DNA of 64,000 bases from positions 13,264,001 through 13,328,000 of the forward strand of contig OX392527.1 in NCBI GenBank assembly GCA_947623455.1, read 5' to 3'. Shown here piece after piece: positions 12,801 through 20,874 of the stretch. The translations under genes and the position numbers were made by a program. Source of the stretch: Mimachlamys varia (taxonomy: Eukaryota; Mollusca; Bivalvia; Pectinida; Pectinidae). Within the stretch, counting starts at the first letter, position 1; the number at the start of each line of letters is the position of its first letter. The notes under the pieces are model-generated. The model was not told the origin of the DNA. It did no database searches and worked only from the letters and a program-made list of their open reading frames with translations.

Positions 12801-15800
12801 AACAGGAACAGTTTGTATAACCCTAGTTAATTATAAGGATGTCATTATAACAGGAACAGTTTGTATAACCCTATTTAAGTTTAAGAGGAGTAGCAGGTAC
12901 ATTGTTTTGTCTTCAGATGGACGGATGGATGGACAGACTGACACCCTGATTCCAATACACCCCCCCCCCCCCTAACTTCGTTGCGGGGGTATAATTAAAT
13001 ATCTACCACATATATCTTTTGATGCCTACCTATTAGATATAACGCTAGGAACATCTTTTATCAATATTCATTTATGACGCAGTAAACATTTTCAGAACTA
13101 CAGTATGTCTTACAGTCTAAATCAGTTATACAGTTTAAGTTGATGCAGACATTAAGGGCGGTGTGATAGACCATTGGAGATACATGTATGTGTTTGAGTC
13201 ACATTGACATTCACCTTTATATCAAATGTGAAGTAAGTTCAAAGCTAATACTCAAAGTGATTAATGTGATCATGAGGAGATATAATATTCATTTTGTTCA
13301 TCAAAAAACACCCTTGTAGTTTTCTTGAAACTCACATGAATTGATAAGTAGTTTTAGCCCACCTGGAAGATGACGTAACACACACCTGGAACAAAGCTTG
13401 TGGTGGGTCGTTTGTCACCCATCGACCTTTTCTTTGAGCGACTGCTTAAGAACTTGAAAACTAGAAAAAACATACTTGCCAAAATGCCAACCCTCCCTAT
13501 TTAGGAGGGAGACTCCTGATTTTGGACCCTGAAATGTTGCTTTTTTAACTTTGGAATCTGCTTAACTGTTCCTATTTTTAAAGATCTGATGATCTCATCT
13601 GAAAGAAGAGCTCAGAAGAAGCCATTTAAAAATGTTTTTTTCCTCGGAATGTACATGTATACATATTATTTATGTTTTCAATTCTGAGCACGCGTAATCT
13701 CCTCCATGGAAATTTCAAAAAGTTGGCAAGTATGAAAAAATCTGAAATTAGTTACTATGGTGTACTTCCAAGATAAATGGGTTTAATTAATTATGTAAAA
13801 ACCGTGAAGTAACTTCTCAATACAGCACTTGTAGCTCAGACATGATTGACTATTATTCACCCTTAAACATGCCTCCTACTATTGACAGATGTTTCACCCC
13901 TATGTGATGGACACCAGTGTGATGTACAATCTTAATGGAGACAGAAAGAGGAAGACAGGATTGAAGCGCCTTACTGCTGTGTTTCTGAGGTAACCGTGAT
14001 GTAACAACAATGACAGAGGTATCATGTCCTACTGAGCAGAATATTGAGTACTGACTCACTGTACAGAATATTGAGTACTGACTCACTGTACAGAATATTG
14101 AGTACTGACTCACTACAGAATATTGAGAACTGACTCACTACAGAATATTGAGAACTGACTCACTGTACAGAATACTTAGTACTGAATCCCTGTACAGAAT
14201 ACTGAGTACTGACTCACTGTACAGAATACTAAGTATTGACTCACTGTACAGAATATTGAGTACTGACTCACTACAGAATATTGAGAACTGACTCACTGTA
14301 CAGAATATTGAGTTCTGACTCACTGTTCAGAATATTGAGTACTGAATCCCTGTACTTAATATTGAGTACTGAATCACTGTACAGAATACTTAGTACTGAA
14401 TCACTGTACTGAATGCTGAGTACTGAATCACTGTACAGAATACTTAGTACTGAATCCCTGTACTGAATACTGAATACTGAATCCCTGTACAGAATACTGA
14501 GTACTGACTCACTGTACTGAATACTGAGTACTGAATCACTGTACAGAATACTTAGTACTGAATCACTGTACTGAATACTGAGTACTGAATCACTGTACAG
14601 AATACTTAGTACTGAATCCCTGTACTGAATACTGAATACTGAATCACTGTACAGAATACTGAGTACTGACTCACTGTACAGAATACTTAGTACTGAATCC
14701 CTGTACAGAATACTTAGTACTGAATCCCTGTACTGAATACTGAATACTGAATCCCTGTACAGAATACTGAATACTGAATCACTGTACAGAATATTGAGTA
14801 CTGACTCACTGTACAGAATACTGAGTACTGAATCACTGTACAGAATACTTAGTACTGAATCCCTGTACTGAGTACTGAATCACTGTACAGAATACTGAGT
14901 ACTGAATCCCTGTACTGAATACTGAATACTAAATCCCTGTACAGAATACTGAGTACTGAATCACTGTACAGAATACTTAGTACTGAATCCCTGTACTGAA
15001 TACTGAGTACTGAATCACTGTACAGAATACTTTGTACTGAATCCCTGTACTGAATACTGAATACTGAATCCCTGTACAGAATACTGAGTACTGACTCACT
15101 GTACAGAATATTGAGTACTGAATCCCTGTACTGAATATTGAGTACTGAATCACTGTACAGAATACTAAGTACTGAATCACTGTACAGAATACTAAGTACT
15201 GACTCACTGTACAGAATATTGAGTACTGAATCCCTGTACAGAATACTAAGTACTGAATCCCTGTACTGAATATTGAGTACTGAATCACTGTACAGAATAC
15301 TAAGTACTGAATCCCTGTACTGAATACTGAGTACTGAATCACTGTACAGAATATTGAGTACTGAATCCCTGTACTGAGTACTGAATCCCTGTACAGAATA
15401 TTGAGTACTGACTCACTGTACAGAATATTGAGTACTGAATCCCTGTACTGAATATTGAGTACTGAATCACTGTACAGAATACTAAGTACTGAATCCCTGT
15501 ACAGAATACTAAGTACTGAATCACTGTACAGAATACTTAGTACTGAATCCCTGTACTGAGTACTGAATCCCTGTACAGAATACTGAGTACTGACTCACTG
15601 TACAGAATACTGAGTACTGACTCACTGTGCTGAATACCGAGTACTGACTCGCTGTACAGATTACTGAGAACTTTCTATTATTGTTTTTACAGACGAGATA
15701 TCCAGACAGATTCATCAGTTGGTCATAACTCAATAGAAGATGCTACAGCCACAATGGAACTTGTCAAACTCAAGCTGGCCAATGGTATAACTCTGAGTTA

Positions 15801-18800
15801 ACTTTTAATTGTAGTTCAAATGTTGTCTTTATTTAAAAAATACTGAATTTTTAGGTTATGATGCCATCATGCTCTGTCCATTGTCGTGTGCTGTGCACCT
15901 TGTGTAACCTTTTCCTAGGCCTATGGAGAATGAGGGGCAGGGCCCCAAAGAGAAAGATAACTGTAATTTTGCTCTAAAACACTACTACTACATCATACCT
16001 GGGTGGATTTAAATCATGTTTAACCTAATGCATCATTGGGACTTGTCAATCATTTCCTAAATTCAAATATAGATAATATATGTGTTTAACCTGTTGTTGC
16101 AGATATTGCTTTTGGTGATTGTGTACTTGGTGGATCAATGTTTCCACCTGAAGATCAAGGGTGTGCAGGCATCAAAGCTGACCAGAAAAGTGATTCAGAC
16201 TCCAAATCTGATCAGCTTGAAGATGCAGACTCCAAATCTGATCAGCAACAAAGAATTGCGACATCTTCTATGCAGGGAACAAGGGACACACCAACCTTGG
16301 TAGATGTGGAGTCCGTACCAAAGTCAGAGAGTCTGTCACATAGGCAAATCATAGACAGAAGGAGGTCCTTCTTCAAAAACAGCTCCAATAGCTCCTACAA
16401 GAGCCTGTTTAGTATCGTCAAAGAGCTTAACAAAACAGGTAGGCTCTACCTATAATAACATTGTTGTCTTGTGGCTGTTGTAGGGACTTTCTCTCTTAAT
16501 TGAAAAAAAGATCAAACCACTCAACCACCATATTCATCATAATCACTGTCAACACTGTAGCATGAATGATATATAATCTCCACCCTACTTCTCTGAGACA
16601 GAATTGTCCAGTTCAAGGGATGATTTTGACCAGGCCTATTATGGATTGGCGAGCTTATATCAATCATGTCTATTAACAATCTTATTTGTTTTCTGCAAGA
16701 TGACTTCCGTAAATATTAATTCCTATTGATTTTTAGCTCACCTGGCCCGAAGGGCCAAGTGAGCTTATGTGATGGTGCAGCGTCCGTCGTCCGTCCGTCC
16801 TGCGTCCGTCAACTTTTTCCTTCAAACAACTTCTTCTAAAATACTGAAAGGCCCAGTGACATGAAATTTGGCTGGTAGATTTCTTGGAAGGAGCTGAACA
16901 AAGTTTGCGAAAAAAAATCACTTTGACCTAATTTCAAGGTCACAGGGGTCAAAAATGTCGAAACCTTCAAACAACTTCTTCTAAAATACCGTCAGGTATA
17001 GAGACTTCATATTTGACCAGTAGCCAGGTTCCTTGGATGAAGCCCAACAAAGTTTGCGAAAAAAATGACCTTGACCTATATTCAAGGTCACAAGGGTCAA
17101 ATATGTTAAAACCTTTAAACGACTTCTTTTGAAATACCAAAAGCCCTAGACGCATGATATTTGGCTGAAATGTTCCTTGGATGAAGCCCAACAAAGTTTG
17201 CGAAAAGAAATGACCTTGACTTATATTCAAGGTAACAGGAGTCAAATCTGTTGAAACCTTCAAACAACTTCTTCTGAAATACCAAAAGCCCTAGAAGCAT
17301 GATATCTGGCTGAAAAGTTCCTTGCATGAAGCCTGACAAAGTTTGCGAGTTAAAACATTCAAAGTTTGCGAGTTAAAACATTCAAACGACTTCTTCTGAA
17401 GTACCAAAAGCCCTAGAAGCATGACATTTGGCTGAAAGGTTTCTTGGATGAAGCCTGACAAAGTTTGCGAAAAGAAATGACCTTGACTTATATTCAAGGT
17501 AACAGGAGTCAAATCTGTTGAAACCTTCAAACAACTTCTTCTGAAATACCAAAAGCCCTAGAAGCATGATATTTGGCTGAAAGGTTCCTTGGATGAACCC
17601 GACAAAGTTTGCGAAAAGAAATGACCTTGACTTATATTCAAGGTCACAGGAGTCAAATCTGTTGAAACCTTCAAACGACTTCTCCTGAAATACCAAAAGC
17701 CCTAGAAGCATGATATTTGGCTGAAATGTTTCTTGGATGAAGCCCGACAAAGTTTGCGAAAAGAAATGACCTTGACCTATATTCGAGGTCACAGGGGTCA
17801 AATCTGTTAAAACCTTTAAACGACTTCTTCTGAAATACCAAAAACCCTAGAAGCATGACATTTGGCTGAAAGGTTTCTTGGATGAAGCCTGACAAAGTTT
17901 GCGAAAAGAAATGACCTTGACCTATATTCGAGGTCACAGGGGTCAAATCTGTTAAAACCTTTAAACGACTTCTTCTGAAATACCAAAAACCCTAGAAGCA
18001 TGACATTTGGCTGAAAGGTTTCTTGGATGAAGCCCGATAAAGTTTGCGGAATGAAATGACCTTGACTTATATTCAAGGTCATGGGTCAAATCTGTTAAAA
18101 CCTTTAAACAACTTCTTCTGAAATACCAAAAGCCCTGGAAGCATGATATTTCTGAAAGGTTCCTTGGATGAAGCCCGACAAAGTTTGCGAAAAGAAATGA
18201 CCTTGACTTATATTCAAGGTCACAGGAGTCAAATCTGTTGAAACCATCAAACAACTTTGTCTGAAATACCAAAAGCCCTAGAAGCATGATATTTGGCTGA
18301 AAAGTTCCTTGCATGAAGCCTGACAAAGTTTGCGAGTTAAAACATTCAAACGACTTCTTCTGAAGTACCAAAAGCCCTAGAAGCATGACATTTGGCTGAA
18401 AGGTTTCTTGGATGAAGCCTGACAAAGTTTGCGAAAAAGAAATGACCTTTATCTTTATTTGCCTAGAGACATGAAATTTGGCTGGTAGCGTCCTGGGATG
18501 AAGCCAAACAAAATTTGAAAATGAAAATGATGTTGTCTTATAAGGTCACAGGGGTAAAATATGTTTAAATCTTAAGATGTTCTTCTAAATGTCTTACATT
18601 AAAAGATTTTACGGGACTTTAGGGTTACACTATAATGTAAGTCAGAGATTAATACCAGGTGAGCGATGCAGGCCCATTGGGCCTCTTGTTTGTAAAACAT
18701 GTACAATAAACTAAGACTGAAAAGTTATTCAAAGATGAATAAAATCTGCAGATAATTATTGATATTTGGTATGTTTGTTACCGCTATTTCTTGACAAGTA

Positions 18801-20874
18801 TAACCTGAAGGAACATATGAATTTTCCCCTTGGTCCTTAGTTATGCAATGTCTCATTTCCGGGCAGTTCTGAACAGTATGCCTGACAGACGGCCATCTTA
18901 GATTTTGACAGTAGTTGTTTGCTGACACTATTTCAGCCATGTTGAATTTTCACATTAAAGTTTATTATGGCCATTTTCTGAGAGTTCCAGGATGAGTCAT
19001 ATTTCTTACGTAGGCTTCAACTCCTTCAGTACCTTGTTGTGCCCTGTGTTTTACTACGGTAGCTGCCCTGGTGGAAATGTAGAGTAATATTTTGACTGTT
19101 AACTTTCTGACACTGTGTTTAGCTATAGTTGGCCTTATGAATATGTAGAGTAATTTCAATCTGATTAAAATACAGATCCTCACTATTACTATCGTGTGTA
19201 GGATCTGACAACAACCAGTAGAAGGTCATGTGCAGATGACCTTTGTATTCACCAATCAAATCGCTGCTTACCAGATTCTGAAAATGAAAAGCTAATTTCG
19301 ATTTGTTTCTACACTTGTCGTTAAACCAGAGTAAAGTAGCGAGAAACCCGAACAACCCTATACAAAAATGGCGGCGCCGAGCTCAGCGGACTCTACGCCA
19401 AGGCATGTGTTCTTTTTAGACATTATCAGTTTAATTTGTAGTTATTCGTTTGTCCGAAAAGAAATAACAATTGAAGGTAAAGAAATTATCATAAAATATA
19501 CTAATTAAATTTTACATAACGCCCAGAATGATTTTCTCTTCTTCGCTTCAATCCGCCGCCATTTTTTTCATCTACCAAACACCGTTTACAAGGTGCATTT
19601 TGATTGGCTGATCATTTCCAACATATGAAAATAATAAAGGTCACCTGCACATGACCTTTTACTGGTCGCTGTCAGATCCTACACACGAAAGTAATAGTGA
19701 GGATCTGTATTTTAATCACATTGGAGTAATTTTTACTGTTAATTTTTCAACACTGTGTTTTATTAGCGGCTCTGGTGGACGAGACGACTGTTGTACAACA
19801 GCATGCTGATCAAGATGTGGTTGCCATGGAATCTGACTGTGACAGGACAAGTAAATCACTGACCAAGTCCTATGTAGAATACCACGACTTTGTCTACACA
19901 TGCTTTCCTTCATACAAAAGAGAACAGGAAGAAGGCCAGACAGAGGAGGATAAAAAGGTAAAAATGTGTCTTCATGTTTCAGCCTTCAATACCCCTCGCA
20001 ACAAAGTTAGGAATGGGAGTTGGGGTGGGATGTTACTGAAACCAATCCAGTCTGTCTGGCATAACTAACTGGCACTTGAATGATCAGTGAATTTTGTATT
20101 AGTACACTCAGTCACTGATATCTTAGTATCAGATTTTGGCCATTTTAAGGGTTTTATTGCCATTTATGCAAAATAACCTGTCCAGAAATCTCCATCTGTT
20201 TTAAGTAATAACATACAGTCAGGTTCACTTGAATGGTCAGTGTGTTATGTTTAGTTGTGCATCAGCATTTTGAATTCTGATTTCAACCTATTTTAACGGA
20301 GTGATGGCCCTTAATGAGCTCCAAAATATGTCCTCCTATTTCTTCAAATGGATGTCAAGGTCACTAAATCAGGTGCAAGTTATCACCATTCGCAGGCGGT
20401 ATTAGTTATCCTAATAGCTATCACCATCCGCAGACTGTATTAGTTATCCTATTTGCTAGCCATGCTCTACAAAGAATTCAATAGAGATACTGAACAAGAT
20501 GCAGCGAAAAGTAAACTTTTGGGAAGTAGAACAAAATTATGATAGCCTATAGGGCTCATATTCATAGGGAAAAAAATTATTTTTCACTTTTTAACACAAA
20601 ACTTATAATATATGATAACACGTTAATATGCAAAATGTTCACATCGGTTGGACAGTATGTAACTGTGTTGCGAGATAAACATGCAGCACTGCTTTAATAT
20701 CACTAAGTGATTATTCACCATTTGTTGTTGCAGAAACTCCTTGGCCGAATGGATAAGCGTCTGGGAAAGGTGCTGAAGCATATCAGGGCCGATAGCCTGG
20801 TAACGGTGGTTTTATCTGGACAATCTACCACACAAAAACGTCAAAGTGCAAAGACTTTCATCAAAATTGTCTGA
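810..20874 (+). CDS. REXO5: RNA exonuclease 5-like (REXO5/NEF-sp), 5'-partial, 10 exons
   Basis: DEDDh-family 3'-5' RNA exonuclease, presumed nuclear/nucleolar RNA trimming. Coding exons: 810-936, 1126-1477, 3693-3772, 4798-4916, 5416-5554, 13889-13989, 15693-15784, 16103-16438, 19767-19957, 20734-20874 (TGA). All have GT-AG borders and phases join without a break, giving about 558 residues in the window; the start codon lies to the left. Seen directly: Exo I FAVDCEM (end of the 3693 exon), Exo II-like VGQSLCGDLNAL (5416 exon), Exo III VGHNSIEDA (15693 exon), and a C-terminal LGKVLKHIRADSL-type segment resembling the end of vertebrate REXO5. Between exonuclease core and C-terminus there is only a Ser/Lys/Asp-rich linker; I see neither RRM of the vertebrate protein. 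The intron at 5555-13888 holds a minisatellite and a whole DIRS element. Family call is firm; the RRM loss is inferred. Confidence 0.9.
1627..3671. repeat. 41-bp minisatellite, about 50 copies, in REXO5 intron
   Basis: Head-to-tail units of 41 bp with core GTATCATTTAGATACAAGAT followed by CTAGAGTTGACTACTGTGAC. Copies differ by a few substitutions (gacggt/gacagt, ttgact/ttgtct, gacaca/gataca). The array starts about 150 bp after the 1477 donor and runs to about 20 bp from the acceptor at 3692, leaving only a T-rich stretch between the last unit and the exon. Confidence 0.97.
4155..4557. mobile_element. MITE-like element with TA-flanked AAAGGCCCAAT termini
   Basis: About 400 bp bounded by inverted ends: TAAAGGCCCAATATAC on the left and the complement of GTAAATTGGGCCTTTA on the right. 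A TA at both borders suggests a Tc1/mariner-type non-autonomous element. A second copy in the opposite orientation lies at about 40910-41225. It is in a REXO5 intron and has no coding capacity. Confidence 0.65.
5140..5280. repeat. 59-bp tandem repeat, about 2.5 copies
   Basis: A 59-bp unit (TATCCCTCTAACTATTGATG followed by AGGGTCCCACAAGTTTTAAG and a GTAAGTGGGG tail) is repeated in the REXO5 intron between 4917 and 5415. Confidence 0.85.
5563..6440. repeat. 42-bp minisatellite, about 21 copies, left part of split array
   Basis: Units of 42 bp (AGGATGTCATTATAACAGGA then ACAGTTTGTATAACCCTAGT). The array begins within about 10 bp of the donor at 5555 and is cut by the DIRS element. Two more units follow the element at 12784-12880. 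Because 42 is divisible by 3 and units lack stops, the array reads as long repetitive frames on both strands; these are not genes. Confidence 0.96.
6459..6609. repeat. DIRS left inverted terminal repeat
   Basis: 151 bp starting ACTTACCACATCCAATTATT and ending CACCTCGAGCTTCCT, identical in reverse complement to 12592-12742. The outermost 18 bp of the element (6441-6458) are not part of the shared repeat. Confidence 0.95.
6953..9208 (+). CDS. DIRS ORF1, gag-like protein (751 aa)
   Basis: Opens with ATG at 6953; a second in-frame ATG is at 6971. The first half is rich in Pro, Gly, Ser and Phe (low-complexity, glycine/proline segments around residues 150-290). The middle is acidic (roughly 370-410). 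The C-terminal third looks folded and helical, and the last 60 residues are very basic (repeated KAK, KGK), which suggests nucleic-acid binding. I see no zinc knuckle. Position and composition fit the gag-like ORF of DIRS elements; no catalytic motif is visible. The next frame is shifted +1 and overlaps this one from 9021. Confidence 0.85.
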   Translation: MKDLSRMDKRGKRKDKAKSSSVDPMDSPSAGSSLAEALPPSKPSQPKAGSSLEGTGVSYPVDTGVDPPSTDVGSFMEGLGCPPISDVLVSPGAPVGGVRDMYEDPLGPDNLNYLGPSGCSTATSHISSRPLPLPGEVSGFDPFGVNTVPAHTVRNPWAAPMGNGEGGKSGESQATPHGIGYGSFGPHTGTRHQGIGAFQQHTSHMSGPRPFISGFAPGGNGGSPFPYGQGFPPHVSTGQFGQYWGHSFPSGPMAPFPQGFGYNPGYPPGFHQGWGPVSSQQVGGTLNVPPPSTSGVRESSVFKRPIRSFRTSRSKTNIPASRRTLEPHLGPSEPKRARKRTFSESLHPVIYPLAVDTDVSTSRGDMGVEIGDRDDDVLSLSPGSILTEARSEPPSPHRVSESSESDDDGEVSAVNEVEVEGEAEAHHALSGMRALRADVARILGEEVCPPPAASAIPEATTLLSQLVPPKVSARSDKSLPEGSVVSSALAVAHARMVEKAGSSSRASGASGLQLSLADLSEVRTSDYAIHNAKLGSLPAKLETHELRQWPGAATDQVVFPAKEHHKLEKILRLSLQVLSYFDFLTVTLFRLSEVPVGESEVDERDRRSVQDRVTSSLHNCLKASAALQCTLLANLVLARRASVLKGKPIEEPYLSRLLSSPFEGPWLFGGTLPSIQKEVKEDPVASALLVSKVSAAGKAGTSQGSGQAKKKAKSRPRQTQSAAKAKSPFKAKAKGKGKQGTKPSGGKKQRS
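9303..11387 (+). CDS. DIRS pol: reverse transcriptase, RNase H and methyltransferase-like domain
   Basis: This frame is open from 9021 to the stop at 11385-11387. The nominal start at 9303 is TTG, and no ATG precedes the RT core, so translation probably depends on +1 frameshifting or re-initiation after gag. RT motifs seen: SIDLKDAYFHIPI, FRAMPFGLTTAP and the catalytic YFDDSLM box at 9948. RNase H follows: LYTDASKTGWGAYL, LEMRAVLLAI, VATDNSTVVAYL and HLPGRLNVLADTLSR. The last 150 residues (PLIDLFATALNHQLP, AYAFPPFNLV, LILVAPLWPRQPWF) match the DIRS region described as related to DNA N6-adenine methyltransferases, with FPPF where a DPPY-type motif would be. Confidence 0.92.
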   Translation: MELWEGLPLPQPSLPVGGRLSAFLPQWKEITRDSWALSVVAEGLSIPLSREPPLTPEPIFFPPPGDPVKALAVRQEIATLVEKRAVEEIPRYRCTPGFYSRIFLVKKKSGAWRPIIDLSAFNRFVDSPHFQMETPRGIIASVREGMWATSIDLKDAYFHIPIRKSDRKYLRFSYEGKVFQFRAMPFGLTTAPMVFTKLLQVVVGFLHQRSINIHIYFDDSLMLHSRKESLVQDTRLVLSLFLKVGFIPSQEKSELSPSQDFVFLGYRFNAARGLVLPTQEKFIKARGLVLQFVQSSAVQVRWYLSLLGFLNSLADVVPLGRLHIRPLQMFLLSQWVPASRDWEISIPLNQSVKDFALWWTVRNNVLKGVSLNRHSPTMTLYTDASKTGWGAYLNGQARSGVWTGDHLSEHINVLEMRAVLLAIQNLRSFLEDQVICVATDNSTVVAYLQKQGGTRSHVLCALAIRILLLCQEMSLTIQVKHLPGRLNVLADTLSRRLRPVLTEWQLDPSIFRAICQVWDRPLIDLFATALNHQLPTFVSPVPDPAAWAVDALSLDWKGFHAYAFPPFNLVAKVLQKYEEQPCSLILVAPLWPRQPWFPQMLSFLVEEPLVLPPRWNLLRQPRSRIMHSRPAILHLHAWRLSPVVSRRRVFLDRCQTVSLDPSGLLPQQSTSLDGASSAIGVVRGKLIRSRPLFP
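11087..12298 (+). CDS. DIRS tyrosine recombinase (YR)
   Basis: Carries the integrase of the element. The frame is open far upstream, but before about 11100 it only shadows pol. ATG at 11087 is a plausible start, overlapping pol by about 300 bp. An N-terminal SAM-like core-binding segment (VYQSRWSIFCDWC, LAPGTIAGYRSAIAGIL) precedes the catalytic domain. Active-site candidates: Arg in LASGRRRSEVHAL (about 11695), His-x-x-Arg in AHEVRAL (about 12090), Trp in FWRGH, and Tyr in FTEFYLRSL (about 12196). All four catalytic positions of the tyrosine-recombinase family are present. It ends 200 bp before the internal complementary region. Confidence 0.92.
   Translation: MVSSDVVVSGGRTSGSSTQVEPVAAAEVQNHALPASYTPPSRVEAISGGLAQEGFSGPVSDCIARSIRSSSAAVYQSRWSIFCDWCGQRQVDPLKASVPLIADFLLHLFRSKKLAPGTIAGYRSAIAGILSFAGRPEVGSSPSLSALIRGFTIERPRIRQLTPQRDLALVLQSLLGAPYEPLSQASLKFLTFKTVFLVTLASGRRRSEVHALSGHSSCLRFGRNYSSVTIRTEPSFLAKNQVPGFSPEPIRIPSLSDIVGKDERDRLLCPVRALRYYLDKTGGDRESHSRLFLPIKGGQSSISAQSISRWICQVIRLAYESSSEDVRRLFKVRAHEVRALAASWALLNGSPFSEVMSSAFWRGHTTFTEFYLRSLSSFSDKLYSLGPVVVAQSVAHPPTSESI
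12503..12591. repeat. DIRS internal complementary region (joined-end template)
   Basis: 12503-12543 is the exact reverse complement of the left end (6441-6481). 12544-12591 is the exact reverse complement of the right end (12736-12783). The abutment therefore gives the terminus-to-terminus junction of a circular intermediate and fixes the element borders at 6441 and 12783, give or take one base. Confidence 0.93.
12592..12742. repeat. DIRS right inverted terminal repeat
   Basis: 151 bp, reverse complement identical to 6459-6609. It is followed by 41 bp of right-end-specific sequence ending in CCTCAA at 12783. Confidence 0.95.
12784..12880. repeat. 42-bp minisatellite, remnant right of DIRS insertion
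   Basis: Two further units of the 5563-6440 array, resuming at GTTAAGGATGTCATTATAAC directly after the element. They show that the element landed inside a unit. Confidence 0.93.
12900..13470. other. Intronic stretch, poly-C tract
   Basis: REXO5 intron. It contains a GGACGGATGGATGGACAGAC stretch, then a C-tract of about 14 at 12961 followed by TAACTTCGTTGCGGGGGTAT, which resembles the end of a dispersed element. No gene seen. Confidence 0.5.
13471..13734. mobile_element. Short MITE-like element, CATACTTGCCAA termini
   Basis: 264 bp starting CATACTTGCCAA and ending with its reverse complement TTGGCAAGTATG. Both ends are flanked by A-rich sequence. It has no coding capacity and lies in the REXO5 intron just before the 13889 exon. 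Confidence 0.5.
14036..15662. repeat. 27-bp minisatellite, about 60 copies, in REXO5 intron
   Basis: 27-bp units of the form CAGAATACTGAGTACTGAAT + CACTGTA, with two main variants (TGACTCAC and TGAATCCC/TGAATCAC). It fills most of the intron between exons 13889-13989 and 15693-15784 and stops about 30 bp before the acceptor. TACTGAC/TACTGAA in each unit resembles a branch-point motif; TGACTCA in some units matches an AP-1 consensus. Confidence 0.96.
16196..16245 (+). repeat. In-frame 30-bp duplication in REXO5 exon
   Basis: CAGACTCCAAATCTGATCAG occurs at 16196-16215 and again at 16226-16245, spaced by exactly 30 bp. It encodes a repeated DSKSDQ in the linker after the exonuclease domain. Confidence 0.85.
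16735..18690. mobile_element. Non-autonomous element with about 145-bp tandem core (copy A)
   Basis: It begins with AGCTCACCTGGCCCGAAGGG and a GTCCGTCCGTCC-rich segment, and ends CAGGCCCATTGGGCCTCTTG. Between lie about a dozen units of 140-150 bp, each with AACTTCTTCTGAAATACC, CATGATATTTGGCTGAAA, AAGTTTGCGAAAAGAAATGA and CAAGGTCACAGG. The termini and tandem core recur inverted at 51277-52201, so this is a dispersed family, possibly a MITE or Helitron-derived element. It sits in a REXO5 intron. The many minus-strand frames across it are repeat artefacts. Confidence 0.85.
18691..19147. other. Intronic sequence with dispersed-repeat fragment
   Basis: No exon seen. 18885-18940 (CAGACGGCCATCTTAGATTT region) matches, inverted, 58630-58680 (CAAGATGGCCGTCTGTC), so part of it is a dispersed repeat. 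Confidence 0.5.
19157..19723. mobile_element. Mutator-like MITE with 9-bp target duplication
   Basis: 567 bp bounded by near-perfect inverted repeats of about 50 bp (CAATCTGATTAAAATACAGA on the left; the right end ends TATTTTAATCACATTG). GAGTAATTT flanks it on both sides (19148-19156 and 19724-19732), a 9-bp target duplication that points to Mutator-like elements. The interior holds a GC-richer stretch with AAAATGGCGGCGCCG at about 19365, opening a 46-codon frame that could be a captured exon. It ends 43 bp before the REXO5 exon at 19767, so the insertion nearly reaches the acceptor. Confidence 0.75.

Noticed and set aside
14036..15662. Possible CRISPR-like regular array
   Set aside because: No unique spacers: the whole 27-bp unit repeats head to tail, it lies in a eukaryotic intron and there are no cas genes.
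16733..18425. Series of minus-strand frames (62-154 aa) with similar sequences
   Set aside because: They are translations of the tandem core of a non-autonomous element.
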